This document shows, piece after piece, positions 8,859-17,979 of a stretch of DNA of 64,000 bases (position 1 is its first letter; each line of letters opens with the position of its first letter). The DNA is taken from the NCBI RefSeq assembly GCF_030652235.1, contig NZ_JAUSBA010000034.1, positions 1 through 64,000 of the forward strand. Direction: 5' to 3'. The position numbers and the translations under genes were made by a program. The notes under the pieces are model-generated. The model was given only the letters and a program-made list of their open reading frames with translations, made no database searches and was not told the DNA's origin. Origin of the DNA: Cypionkella sp. (GTDB lineage: Bacteria; Pseudomonadota; Alphaproteobacteria; Rhodobacterales; Rhodobacteraceae).

Positions 8859-10271
8859 TCAAGCCGCAGGAATAACCTTCCCCGGATTCATCCGCCCCTC
8901 CGGATCCAGTGCCGCCTTGACGCTGCGCATAACCTCCAGTGCCACTGGGTCTTTCCGCCGCCGCATCGAGGCCAACTTTGAGAGTCCCACCCCATGCTCG
9001 GCCGAGAAACTGCCGCCCAAAGCCTGCACCTCATCCTCCACCGCTTCGACCACGCGGTCATACAAAGCCGCAGAATCGTCCGAACCGAACACCGTGAAAT
9101 GGATATTGCCATCGCCCAGATGCGCCACCGAAAGCGTCTCGGCACCGGGGTCAAGATCGGGCAACCGCGCATGGATACGCTCAAAGAACACAGCCACCGC
9201 ATCGACCGGAAGGCAAATATCGGTGTCGATCGCGGGCTGCCGCGCCACGGTGATCTCTGCCGCCAATTCGCGCCGCTGCCACATTGCCCGGCGTTGTGCC
9301 TCAGACGCCGCAATCTCGGCGTCTAAAATCATCCCGTCGCCCAGCATCTCAGCCAGCACCGCCTCCAGCATCGCAGCTAGCGGCAAAACCCCGTCCGCAC
9401 CCGTCAAAGCATCCGCCGGACGCGTGCTGCCCAATTCCACCAGAATGTTCACCTCGTGCCGGGGGCTGAACGGCTGGCGAATGTCCGGCCGCGCCTCGGC
9501 CAACCTGCGCATATAGGTTTCCGGCATATATTCAAAGGCTTCCACCAAGCCGCCCGAGACCACCTGCAAGCGATTGAGCAGTGCCAAAGCATCCGGCAAA
9601 GATCGTGCCGACAGCGTGGCAGTGGCATAGGCGCGCGGTCGCGGCACCAGCTTCATCACTGCCGCCGTGATCACCCCCAACGTGCCTTCCGCCCCGATGA
9701 ACAGGTGTTTCAGGTCATAGCCGGAATTATCCTTGTGCAACTGGCTCATCAGGTTCAGCACACGGCCATCCGGCAACACCACCTCCAACCCCAAGCACAA
9801 TGCCCGCGTCGAGCCATAGCGCAGCACGTTCGACCCGCCCGCATTGGTCGAAAGCACGCCGCCGATCATCGCGGATCCGCGCGCGCCAAACCACAGCGGA
9901 AAATACAGCCCGTCGGCCTCGGCGGCGTCATGCAGACGGTCCAGCACCACCCCGGCCTCGACCACGGCAATCCGCGCGCCAGCTTTGATTTCACGGATCC
10001 TGTTCAACCGCTCTACCGATAGCATCAAACCGCCGTTGGTCATCGCACCGCCAACCAACCCGGTGCGCCCGGATACCGGCACCACCGCCACGCCATGACG
10101 CGCCGCGATTTGCATCACCAAGACCACTTCAGCGGTCGATCCAGGGCGCACCGCTGCCACCGGATCAGAGGTGTAATGCGTCGTCCAATCGGAACGATAG
10201 CGCTCCAGATCAACACCCGTGATCACATGGGCCGTCCCAAGCGCTGCGGAAAGATCGGACAGAAGGGTCAT
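8859..10271 (-). CDS. FAD-linked D-2-hydroxyacid dehydrogenase (GlcD/D-lactate type)
   Basis: A 470-residue flavoprotein with a PCMH/VAO FAD-binding N-terminal domain (about 40-220; VPVSGRTGLVGGAM, STNAGGSNVLRYG, FIGAEGTLGVIT). The C-terminal FAD-oxidase domain carries the metal-binding HLGDGNIHF and AEHGVGLSKL. Members oxidise D-lactate, glycolate or D-2-hydroxyglutarate and pass electrons to the respiratory chain or ETF. The ATG at 10271 is preferred to one at 10286 because GGAG stands six bases before it. No glcE/glcF partners lie nearby, so a single-subunit D-lactate or D-2-hydroxyglutarate enzyme is more likely than glycolate oxidase. Confidence 0.82.
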   Translation of the reverse strand: MTLLSDLSAALGTAHVITGVDLERYRSDWTTHYTSDPVAAVRPGSTAEVVLVMQIAARHGVAVVPVSGRTGLVGGAMTNGGLMLSVERLNRIREIKAGARIAVVEAGVVLDRLHDAAEADGLYFPLWFGARGSAMIGGVLSTNAGGSNVLRYGSTRALCLGLEVVLPDGRVLNLMSQLHKDNSGYDLKHLFIGAEGTLGVITAAVMKLVPRPRAYATATLSARSLPDALALLNRLQVVSGGLVEAFEYMPETYMRRLAEARPDIRQPFSPRHEVNILVELGSTRPADALTGADGVLPLAAMLEAVLAEMLGDGMILDAEIAASEAQRRAMWQRRELAAEITVARQPAIDTDICLPVDAVAVFFERIHARLPDLDPGAETLSVAHLGDGNIHFTVFGSDDSAALYDRVVEAVEDEVQALGGSFSAEHGVGLSKLASMRRRKDPVALEVMRSVKAALDPEGRMNPGKVIPAA

Positions 10272-10405
10272 GCAAAGCTCCGACAATTTCGGCGCAGTTT
10301 GCCCGAAGCGAAGGCAGGTGCAAGGGCGCTCGTCAAGCTTGCCCGCTTGCTGTGCTTATGCGAACACCCATCCCAGCGAAGAAAGCCGCAAGGCTTGGCG
10401 AGCGG

Positions 10406-11080
10406 TCAACTTGCCACCCGCGCCAGCAATTCTTGCACCTTCGGCCCCAGAGTGTCCAAAATCTTCGACACGCCTTTGGCATTGGGATGGATGCCATCCG
10501 CCTGCATGTACTCGGGATCGAGCAGTCGGGTTTTCTGGTTGATCACCGGAAAGAAATAATTTTCCGCCCGCACCGTGCCATATTTTGCCGCCAAATCAGG
10601 GTATATCGCATCAAAACTGGTCTTGAACGCTTCGCCATAATTCCCTGGCGCGCGCAGCGATACCAACAAAATTGGCACTCCCCGCGCCTGCACCTTGGCC
10701 AATATCGCGTCCAGATTGGCGCGGCTGGTCGCCGGATCAATACCGCGCAGCATATCATTGCCGCCCAGGTTGACGATCACCGCATCGACATCAGGGCTCA
10801 GCGACCAATCGGTGCGCGACAACCCGCCCGCCGTGGTATCGCCTGAAACCCCCGCGTTGATAATTCTTACATTTGCCCCCTTCGCCGCCAGCCATGCCTG
10901 TAATTGCGGCACAAAGCCCTGATCACTGGGCAGGCCGTAGCCCGCCGTCAGGCTATCCCCCAGCGCCAGCACGGTAGTTTCGGCGTAAGCGGGTGAAATC
11001 AGCAGAAAAATCCCCGCTGTGACATTGCGAAATGCCCGCAGCGGCGCATATGTGAAACGAGGCAGCAGGAAGTGAAGCAT
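10406..11080 (-). CDS. tesA: TesA-type SGNH hydrolase (arylesterase/lysophospholipase), secreted
   Basis: A GDSL/SGNH esterase of about 224 residues. An N-terminal signal peptide ending AYA precedes block I ALGDSLTAGYG (catalytic Ser). NLGGNDML supplies the Asn block and DGIHPNAKG the Asp/His pair. It is expected in the periplasm, where E. coli TesA hydrolyses acyl esters. The start is uncertain: the ATG at 11080 overlaps the start codon of the divergent ABC gene by two bases, and MVSV at 11092 would lie inside that gene. The divergent pairing with a YbbA/YbbP-like exporter is the same as in E. coli. Confidence 0.82.
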   Translation of the reverse strand: MLHFLLPRFTYAPLRAFRNVTAGIFLLISPAYAETTVLALGDSLTAGYGLPSDQGFVPQLQAWLAAKGANVRIINAGVSGDTTAGGLSRTDWSLSPDVDAVIVNLGGNDMLRGIDPATSRANLDAILAKVQARGVPILLVSLRAPGNYGEAFKTSFDAIYPDLAAKYGTVRAENYFFPVINQKTRLLDPEYMQADGIHPNAKGVSKILDTLGPKVQELLARVAS

Positions 11081-11759
11081 GACTGAAACCATTCTGGCGT
11101 TGCAAGATGCGTGGCTGACCTTGGCCGGAAATGCAGGCCGCATCGATATTCTCAAGGGCATAACCCTGAGTGTGGCGCGTGGCGAGAGCCTAGGTTTGGT
11201 TGGCCCCTCCGGTTCGGGCAAATCTTCGTTACTTATGCTGATGGGCGGCCTAGAGCGGGTCACCAAGGGCCGGGTTTCGGCTTTGGGTCAAGACATCACG
11301 GGCCTTGATGAAGACGGTCTGGCCAAGTTTCGCCGGGGCAGGATGGGCGTGGTGTTTCAATCTTTCCATCTGATCCCCACCATGACCGCCTTGGAAAATG
11401 TCGCCCTGCCGATGGAAATCGCCGGGGTCAAAGATGCCTTCGCCCGCGCCAAGGATGAACTTGACGCCGTGGGTCTTGGCGCGCGGATGCAGCACTATCC
11501 CGCCCAGCTTTCTGGCGGTGAACAGCAACGCGTGGCTTTGGCGCGCGCCGCCGCGCCGCGTCCGGCGATCCTGCTCGCCGATGAGCCGACCGGAAACCTT
11601 GACTCGGTCAATGGTGCGGCGATCATGGAGCTGATCTTTGGGTTGCGCGACCGCCACGGCGCGACTTTGGTGCTTGTCACCCATGCCCCTGAACTGGCCG
11701 CGCGCTGCAGCCGCGTGGTCCGCTTGGTCGATGGCCGCGTTGACGGAACGCCAGCATGA
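11079..11759 (+). CDS. ABC transporter ATP-binding protein, YbbA/LolD-like
   Basis: A 226-residue ATPase with Walker A GPSGSGKSS (about 42-50), signature LSGGEQQRVALARA (about 144-157), Walker B ILLADEPTGNLD and an H-loop His near 202. AGGAAG lies seven bases before the ATG. It overlaps the next gene by four bases (ATGA), so the two are translated together. The MacB-type architecture (one ATPase, one large FtsX-like permease) and linkage with tesA indicate the YbbAP complex, whose substrate is still uncertain. Confidence 0.88.
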   Translation: MTETILALQDAWLTLAGNAGRIDILKGITLSVARGESLGLVGPSGSGKSSLLMLMGGLERVTKGRVSALGQDITGLDEDGLAKFRRGRMGVVFQSFHLIPTMTALENVALPMEIAGVKDAFARAKDELDAVGLGARMQHYPAQLSGGEQQRVALARAAAPRPAILLADEPTGNLDSVNGAAIMELIFGLRDRHGATLVLVTHAPELAARCSRVVRLVDGRVDGTPA

Positions 11760-14275
11760 GCTTCGCGCTTGCCGCTTGCATCGCGCGGGCCGAATTGCGC
11801 GGCGGTCTGCGCGGCTTCTGGGTGTTTCTCGCCTGTCTGGCGCTGGGTGTGGCCGCGATTGCGGGCGTTGGCATGGTGCGTTCGGCGATTGAAGCGGGGC
11901 TGACCGATCAGGGCGCGGTGCTGCTGGGCGGCGATGCGCAGGTAGAATTTACCTATCGCTTTGCCACGCCAGAGGAACGCGCTTTCCTCGATCAGATCGC
12001 CACAAAAACCTCCGAGATTGTCGATTTCCGCTCGATGGTCGTGGCCGACGATGTGCATGTGCTGACCCAAGTGAAAGCGGTTGATGACAACTATCCGCTG
12101 CTGGGGTCTGTGCAACTGGAAGAGGGTGATCTGGCAAGCGCTCTGACCGGAGTGGTGCCCGGTGCTGTAATGGACGGCATTCTCGCCGACCAGATCGGGC
12201 TGAAACTCGGCGACCGTTTCAAACTGGGCGCGCAAGAGTTTACCCTGCAAGGTCGCATCCTGCGCGAACCGGACTCTGCCACAGGCGGTTTCGCCCTGGC
12301 CCCGCGCACCATCGTAAAAACCAAAGCCCTCGCCCAATCCGGCCTGCTAGAACCCGGTACATTGTTCGATTCCTCTTACCGCCTACTGCTGCCCCCCAAC
12401 GTCGACCTTGCCGCCTTGCAATCGACCGCCGAAGCCAAATTCCGCGATTCCGGCCTAAGGTGGAGCGACCGCCGCAAAGCCGCCCCCGGTGTTGCCCGCT
12501 TTGTCGATCGGATCGGTGCGTTCCTGATCCTTGTCGGCCTCGCGGGTCTTGCCGTTGGCGGTGTCGGCGTCGCCGCCGCCGTGCGATCCTACCTAGAGGC
12601 CAAAATCGCCACCATCGCCACCCTACGCACCTTGGGTGCCAAGGGCGGGCTGATCTTCCAAACCTACCTGATCCAAATTGCCGTCCTCGTGGCCTTCGGT
12701 GTCAGCCTCGGCCTTATCCTTGGTATCGTCGTCCCCTTGGCCCTCGCCAAACCCATCCAATCTGCCCTGCCTTTTCCCGCCCAAATAGCCCTCTACCCGC
12801 GCCCGATCATCGAGGCCGCCTTTTACGGCGTCACCTCGGCCTTCTTGTTCGCGCTCTGGCCCTTGGCCCGCAGCGAGAAAGTCCGCGCCGCAGCGCTCTA
12901 CCGCGGCGGCCTGTCCGGCGGCTGGCCCCGCGCCCGCTACGCGCTGGCCATGCTGGTACTGGCCGCCTTGTTGGTCGGCGGCGCAGTTTTGCTGTCTGGC
13001 ACCGTCAATCTTGCTCTCGGCACGGCAGGCGGCGTCATTGCCGCTCTGGTCGTGCTGGCGCTTGCCGCATGGGGGCTGATCCGCCTTGCCCGCAGCAGCG
13101 CCCGCCTGAAAGCACTCCGAGGCAAAGTCGCCCTGCGCGCAGCCCTCGCCTCAATTGGCGCGCCGCGTGCCGAAACCATGCAAGTCGTCCTCGCCCTAGG
13201 CCTTGGCCTCACCGTCCTCGCTGCTGTCGGCCAAATCGACTCTAACCTGCGGGCCGCGATCTCCCGCGATCTGCCCACCCGTGCGCCCGCATTCTTCTTC
13301 GTCGACATCCAGCCCGATCAGATCAACGGCTTTCGCGCCAAACTTGCCGCTAACCCCGCCGTCACCAAGGTAGACTCTGCGCCGATGCTGCGCGGCATCA
13401 TCACCCAGATCAACGGCCAAGACGCGCGCAAGGTCGCAGGCGAGCATTGGGTGCTGGCAGGCGACCGCGGCGTGACCTATGCCGCCGCCCAACCCGCCAA
13501 CACCAAGCTTACCGCAGGACAGTGGTGGCCCAACAATTACCAAGGCCCGCCACAAATCTCTTTCGCGGCAGAGGAAGCCGAAGAACTTGGCCTGAAGCTT
13601 GGCGATCAGCTCACCATCAACATCCTTGGCCGCGACATCATCGCCAGCATCACCAGCCTGCGCATCGTCGATTTCTCCAACGCCGGAATGGGTTTTGTGC
13701 TGACCCTCGATCCTGCTGCTGTCGCAGGCGCACCGCACACCGATATCGCCACCGTCTATGTCGATCCGGGAGCCGATCCCGGCGCAGAAGCCGCCATTCT
13801 GCGTGAGATCGCCACCGCCTATCCCAACATCACCGCCATCTCTGTGAAAGCCGCCATCGGTCGCGTCACCGAAGCCCTCACCGCCATCGCCCAAGCCACC
13901 ACCATCGCCGCCATGGCGACCCTGCTGACCGGCTTCGTCGTGTTGATCGGGGCTGCTGCATCCGGCGAGCGCGCCCGTGTCTACGAGGCCGCAGTGCTGA
14001 AAGTGCTCGGCGCCTCCCGCACCCGGATCCTGCTTAGCTTCGCCCTGCGCGCAGCCCTGATGGGGGCCGCCGCTGGCATCGTCGCAATTATCGCTGGTGG
14101 CATCGCCGGATGGGCAGTGATGCGCTTTGTGATGGACAGCCCCTATGCGTTCGAACCCGCCTCGGCCCTGACCATCGTCCTGGGTGGAATCGGAGCCACC
14201 TTACTTGCCAGCCTGATCTTCGTGCTACGCCCGCTTGCCAGTCGCCCGGCGCAGGTTTTGCGGTCGCAGGAATAG
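11756..14275 (+). CDS. FtsX-like ABC permease, YbbP type
   Basis: An 839-residue inner-membrane protein. An N-terminal helix (FWVFLACLALGVAAIAGVGM) is followed by a large periplasmic domain, FtsX-domain helices around residues 255-460, a second periplasmic part, and a closing FtsX core (TTIAAMATLLTGFVVLIG onward). The duplicated layout with about ten helices is typical of YbbP. It moves substrates mechanically rather than by a channel in related systems. It partners with the overlapping ATPase gene. Downstream lies the IolR-like site, so transcription probably stops before iolG. Confidence 0.85.
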   Translation: MSFALAACIARAELRGGLRGFWVFLACLALGVAAIAGVGMVRSAIEAGLTDQGAVLLGGDAQVEFTYRFATPEERAFLDQIATKTSEIVDFRSMVVADDVHVLTQVKAVDDNYPLLGSVQLEEGDLASALTGVVPGAVMDGILADQIGLKLGDRFKLGAQEFTLQGRILREPDSATGGFALAPRTIVKTKALAQSGLLEPGTLFDSSYRLLLPPNVDLAALQSTAEAKFRDSGLRWSDRRKAAPGVARFVDRIGAFLILVGLAGLAVGGVGVAAAVRSYLEAKIATIATLRTLGAKGGLIFQTYLIQIAVLVAFGVSLGLILGIVVPLALAKPIQSALPFPAQIALYPRPIIEAAFYGVTSAFLFALWPLARSEKVRAAALYRGGLSGGWPRARYALAMLVLAALLVGGAVLLSGTVNLALGTAGGVIAALVVLALAAWGLIRLARSSARLKALRGKVALRAALASIGAPRAETMQVVLALGLGLTVLAAVGQIDSNLRAAISRDLPTRAPAFFFVDIQPDQINGFRAKLAANPAVTKVDSAPMLRGIITQINGQDARKVAGEHWVLAGDRGVTYAAAQPANTKLTAGQWWPNNYQGPPQISFAAEEAEELGLKLGDQLTINILGRDIIASITSLRIVDFSNAGMGFVLTLDPAAVAGAPHTDIATVYVDPGADPGAEAAILREIATAYPNITAISVKAAIGRVTEALTAIAQATTIAAMATLLTGFVVLIGAAASGERARVYEAAVLKVLGASRTRILLSFALRAALMGAAAGIVAIIAGGIAGWAVMRFVMDSPYAFEPASALTIVLGGIGATLLASLIFVLRPLASRPAQVLRSQE

Positions 14276-14278
14276 CGG

Positions 14279-14298
14279 TTTGGAATATATGTTCCAAA
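14279..14298. promoter_or_regulatory. Candidate IolR operator, GGAA-N6-TTCC
   Basis: The palindrome TTTGGAA-TATATG-TTCCAAA contains GGAA (14282-14285), six bases and TTCC (14292-14295). That is the consensus reported for the RpiR-type repressor IolR of Sinorhizobium meliloti. It sits about 150 bases upstream of iolG and just after the stop of the ABC permease. The match of motif and gene makes inositol-responsive repression plausible; iolR itself is not in the window. Confidence 0.6.
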
Positions 14299-14325
14299 TA
14301 TATGTGACTCCGACGCGCCAATTTC

Positions 14326-14361
14326 TGCCGAGAACTCATCATTGCTGCAGCGTTCTCGGCA
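14326..14361. repeat. Inverted repeat upstream of iolG
   Basis: Ten-base arms tgccgagaac (14326-14335) and gttctcggca (14352-14361) surround a 16-base loop. There is no T-run after it on the plus strand, so it is more likely a regulatory hairpin or a second operator than a strong terminator for the ABC genes. It lies between the candidate IolR site and the iolG ribosome site. Confidence 0.4.
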
Positions 14362-14444
14362 AAATCAGATTGATCTTGGTCGCAAATAGAATATCAGTTC
14401 TGCAAACGCAAACCCAGACGGGGCTGCTGCTTTAGGAGGACGAC

Positions 14445-15446
14445 ATGACAGTAAAATTCGGGCTTTTGGGCGCTGGCCGCATCGGCAAAGTCCATGCCAA
14501 AGCCGTCACAGGCGACGCCAATGCGCAACTCGTCGCGGTGGCCGATGCCTTCCCGGCAGCCGCGCAGGCGATTGCCGATCAATATGGCTGCGACGTGCGC
14601 ACCATCGACGCGATTCTGGCGTCAAAAGACATCGACGCCGTGGTGATCTGCACCCCAACCGACACCCATGCCGACCTGATCGAGCAATTCGTCAAAGCCG
14701 GCAAAGCCGTGTTCTGCGAAAAGCCGATTGATTTGTCACTCGCCCGCGTCAAAGCCTGCCTTGAGGTCGTGCGCGCCCACAAAGGCACGCTGATGGTCGG
14801 CTTCAACCGCCGCTTCGATCCGCATTTCAAAGCTGTGCGCGCCGAGATTGACAAGGGCACCATTGGCACCCCGGAAATGGTGGTGATCACCTCGCGCGAT
14901 CCGGGTGCTCCGCCGGTTGACTATATCAAACGCTCGGGCGGCATTTTCCGCGATATGACGATCCATGATTTCGACATGGCGCGCTTCCTGCTGGGCGAAG
15001 AAATCACCGAAGTTGTCGCCACCGCCGCCGTGCTGATCGATCCGGAGATTGGCGAAGCGGGCGATTTTGACTCGGTGCAAGTGATGCTGAAAACCAAATC
15101 CGGCAGGCAGGCGATGATCTCGAACTCGCGTCGCGCCACTTACGGCTATGATCAGCGCATCGAGGTCCACGGCTCGCTGGGTGCTGTTTCGGCGGAAAAC
15201 CAACGCCCGGTGTCGATCGAAGTCGCCACCGCCGCTGGCTATACCCGGCCGCCGCTGCATGATTTCTTCATGACCCGCTACACCGAAGCTTACGCGGCCG
15301 AAATCGCCCAATTCATCGCGGCGCTGGGTGGTAAGGGCAAAGCCGAGCCTTCGGGCGAAGATGGCCTGATCGCTTTGGCCTTGGCCGATGCCGCGCTGAA
15401 ATCCGTGGCCGAGGGCCGTGTGGTGAAAATGGCGGAAATTCTGTAA
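14445..15446 (+). CDS. iolG: myo-Inositol 2-dehydrogenase
   Basis: A Gfo/Idh/MocA oxidoreductase of 333 residues. It oxidises myo-inositol to 2-keto-myo-inositol with NAD. The Rossmann motif GAGRIG is at 9-14, the catalytic lysine motif is CEKP (about 91-94), and FRDMTIHDFDMARF supplies the active-site Asp and His near 170-177. Length and motifs match IolG well. AGGAGG precedes the ATG. It stands alone with its own candidate operator and a strong terminator; the other iol genes must be elsewhere. A related sugar dehydrogenase cannot be fully excluded. Confidence 0.85.
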   Translation: MTVKFGLLGAGRIGKVHAKAVTGDANAQLVAVADAFPAAAQAIADQYGCDVRTIDAILASKDIDAVVICTPTDTHADLIEQFVKAGKAVFCEKPIDLSLARVKACLEVVRAHKGTLMVGFNRRFDPHFKAVRAEIDKGTIGTPEMVVITSRDPGAPPVDYIKRSGGIFRDMTIHDFDMARFLLGEEITEVVATAAVLIDPEIGEAGDFDSVQVMLKTKSGRQAMISNSRRATYGYDQRIEVHGSLGAVSAENQRPVSIEVATAAGYTRPPLHDFFMTRYTEAYAAEIAQFIAALGGKGKAEPSGEDGLIALALADAALKSVAEGRVVKMAEIL

Positions 15447-15463
15447 TTTTGGCCTAACAAGAC

Positions 15464-15495
15464 AAAGCGCGGCAGGGAAACTCTGCCGCGCTTTT
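15464..15495 (+). terminator. Rho-independent terminator of iolG
   Basis: The arms aaagcgcggcag and ctgccgcgctttt form a 12-base GC-rich stem with a short loop followed by a T-run, 18 bases after the iolG stop. This is the cleanest terminator in the first third of the window. Confidence 0.85.
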
Positions 15496-15510
15496 GCATT
15501 TCACATTGGT

Positions 15511-15580
15511 CCAAATACTCATGCCAGAGGCATCCACATTGGCCTCAGGAGGCTCCGGCGTGAGTATTTAGGCCAAGATG
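15511..15580. repeat. Rhodobacteraceae intergenic repeat, copy 2 (inverted pair)
   Basis: The arm ccaaatactcatgcc (15511-15525) and its near complement ggcgtgagtatttagg (15557-15572) face each other, followed by ccaagatgaat. This is the fullest form of the repeat in the window and could form a long hairpin. It separates the iolG terminator from a broken gene. Confidence 0.55.
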
Positions 15581-15592
15581 AATGGCTGGATC

Positions 15593-16425
15593 CTACTCCG
15601 CCAACCCCGCACCCAGTTCCAACTTAATCATTTCAGGCGCGGGGCCGCTCGAGTCATCCTGCAGCGCCGTCGCACTCCGTGTGGTCTGCCCGAACCCCGC
15701 CTCGGACAATGCCACCGACAAAGTCGAGCCGCCAAGACTGCGGCTGGTATCCAATGCGTCTTGGGCGAGGAAACTCGGGTCTTCGACAGGCGATTGCGGT
15801 AGGGCAGGGGGCATCACCACGATCATCCGTTCATCGCCCAAAACATCCGCGCCAATCTTGAACAGGCCTTTTTCAGCGTATCGCCGGGCTGAAAGCGACC
15901 CGAAAACCAGTGGCTGAGCGCACAATCGGCCGTGATGTAAAGTACATTGATATTAACAGGCTGATCCATATTGTTGCACGCCAGAATATGCACCTGATCT
16001 TCCGGCACCAAGCGCGGCACTTCCGCCGCCTTTGCTACCTTTGGGTCGTTCTTATCCTTGACGGTCAGTAATTCGACGTCGACAGTCAAACTCCCCGACC
16101 CGACCGCCGCGCCCTGCTTTTGCAGATTGATCGCGTGGGCCATCGTCGCCAGGGTATCGGCCAAGGGTTCTCCCAACGCTTGCGCGGCATTATCCGTGGT
16201 AGACACCGAAGGCGTTGTCGCAAAATCACTGATCAACCCAGTGCTGGGCAAAACCCAAATCGCATCCGGGCGCGGGCTGTCCTTGATTGTCGCCAGCCAC
16301 AGATCGGCTTGCTCTTCGGCAGCGACAGAGATCACTCCCGACAACAGAGCCGCCAATCCAGGCAACGCCAGCAGGACGAGCAAAAGCAATAGGCGCAGCA
16401 TGTCCAAGCCCCAGGCAGAAATCAC
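15593..16425 (-). pseudogene. Caspase-like protein C-terminal region, frameshifted
   Basis: An N-terminal hydrophobic segment (MLRLLLLLVLLALPGLAALL) leads into a domain with LPSTGLISDFATTPSVSTTD and VNVLYITADCALSHWF. A frameshift follows near 15866 (apparently one G missing in an aaaaagg(g)cctg run). The rest continues in another frame (KGLFKIGADVLGDERMIVVM, VEDPSFLAQDAL). From memory this matches the C-terminal part of Rhodobacteraceae caspase-family (C14) proteins. The caspase catalytic half is absent here; a relic of one lies at 19510-20340. Without the frameshift it would encode about 275 residues. If the indel is a sequencing error, this would be a short intact protein. Confidence 0.55.
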
Positions 16426-16525
16426 TGGGCAAAGATGCGGCGCGGCGTGGGTTCTGTGAAGTTGCCAAATCTATGTGACGGCATTTGTCACGCGTTTAAA
16501 GTCTCTCACACATAAAGCTTAGGTC

Positions 16526-17962
16526 TTAGCTGACCCGCACTTCCGTCATCATCCCCGTCGCCATATGGTACAGGTGGTGGCAGTGCAGGAACCAACTGCC
16601 CGGCTTGTCCAGATCTACGGCGACCGTCGCCATACCGCCCGGCGGCACCGTCACGACATCGCGCCGTGGCCCACTAAACCGCCCCGCCCCGACATCGACC
16701 ACCTGAAAATGATGCCCGTGCAAATGCATCGGATGCATCATCATGCCAGTGTTCATGAACATTAACTCCAACCGCTCGCCGACCTTGGCGGTAATCGGCA
16801 CATCCTCGCCATGCACTTTGCCGTTGATGGTAAAACGATAACCCGGCTCCTCGCCCAGCATCAGATGCGCCATCTGGCCCGCACGTTCAGGCAGTGCGTT
16901 CGTTGCCCGCAAACTGGCATCAAAGCTGGAGTCCAGATGCGGGCTGTCTGCCGCGGCCATATCGCTCAGCAGCGCCAGCTTCGCCCCAGCAGTGACCAGC
17001 ACAATCCCGGTGCGCATCCGCGCGGCTTCAACTTGGGCAAAGATCGGAAACGCACCACCCTGCGGCGGAATTATCACCAGAAGGTCCAGCCGTTGCCCCT
17101 GCGCCATCGGATAGGCCTTGGCCGACAGCGGTTGACATGGGCTGCCATCCACCGCAATCGCCGTTGAGGCCAAAACCCCCGGATCAATCCAAAACGCCGT
17201 CGCCGTGCCACCGTTGATAATCCGCAACCGCAGCGTCGTGCCTGCCTCGACCTGCACCACCTCGGGGTCCGCCAAGGTGCGATCATTCGCCAGATAAGCA
17301 TCATAGGCCACGTCATTGGCATGCACCATTGTGCCGCCGCTCATTGCCATGCCGGACATATCCATCCCTGCCATATCGCCGCCAGAATGATCCATCCCCG
17401 CCATATCCATGCTACCCGAAGCGCCTCCCGCATGCATGTCCGAGCCACCCAAAGCCGCCAGAATCTCTTCGGGAGCCTTAAAGCTGAAGTCATGCAGCAT
17501 GATGACATGCTCTTGAATATCCTCGGCATCCGCTTCACGGCAGATCATTGGCGCGGCCATCAGCATCTGCTCAGACAACTGGTGCGCATGCATCCAGTGC
17601 GTGCCGGGGGTAAGCTCAAAATCCATCTGATCGACCGCTCCCGGCGCAAGTTCGCCACCGCCGGTGTAGGAGCGATCCTGCCCCTCCGCCGCCATCACCT
17701 GCCCATGCCAATGGGTAACGATGCCAATATCGGTGTCGTTCTGGATGCCCAACTGAAACCGATCCCCGGCGCGGCCATAAAATCCCAACTGGCCATCATA
17801 GCCGTTGATGCCGTATACCGTCGCGGCCCGCCCGAGCACCTCTATCTGCCGGGTGCCAATGCTCATCGCCGCCACCTCAGCGTGTGCAGGCCGCGCCAAA
17901 CCCGCCAAGGGCAGGGCAGCGGCAGAGACGAGGAATTGGCGGCGGGTGGGACGGATCAACAT
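16526..17962 (-). CDS. TAT-exported multicopper oxidase (CueO/CopA-like)
   Basis: A cupredoxin enzyme of 478 residues. The twin-arginine signal PTRRQFLVSAAALPLAG ends at AHA. The copper sites are HWHGQ and HWMHAHQ in domain 1, and HPMHLHGHHFQVV and FLHCHHLYHMATGM in domain 3. A Met/His-rich insert near residues 190-225 (SMDMAGMDHSGGDMAGMDMS) resembles copper-binding loops of CueO and CopA. Such enzymes oxidise Cu(I) in the periplasm and give copper tolerance. The start at 17962 has GGAG eight bases upstream; the longer frame to 18079 lacks support. It is intact inside a region of decayed genes, suggesting later arrival or selective retention. Confidence 0.88.
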   Translation of the reverse strand: MLIRPTRRQFLVSAAALPLAGLARPAHAEVAAMSIGTRQIEVLGRAATVYGINGYDGQLGFYGRAGDRFQLGIQNDTDIGIVTHWHGQVMAAEGQDRSYTGGGELAPGAVDQMDFELTPGTHWMHAHQLSEQMLMAAPMICREADAEDIQEHVIMLHDFSFKAPEEILAALGGSDMHAGGASGSMDMAGMDHSGGDMAGMDMSGMAMSGGTMVHANDVAYDAYLANDRTLADPEVVQVEAGTTLRLRIINGGTATAFWIDPGVLASTAIAVDGSPCQPLSAKAYPMAQGQRLDLLVIIPPQGGAFPIFAQVEAARMRTGIVLVTAGAKLALLSDMAAADSPHLDSSFDASLRATNALPERAGQMAHLMLGEEPGYRFTINGKVHGEDVPITAKVGERLELMFMNTGMMMHPMHLHGHHFQVVDVGAGRFSGPRRDVVTVPPGGMATVAVDLDKPGSWFLHCHHLYHMATGMMTEVRVS

Positions 17963-17979
17963 CGGCAACACTCCATGAT

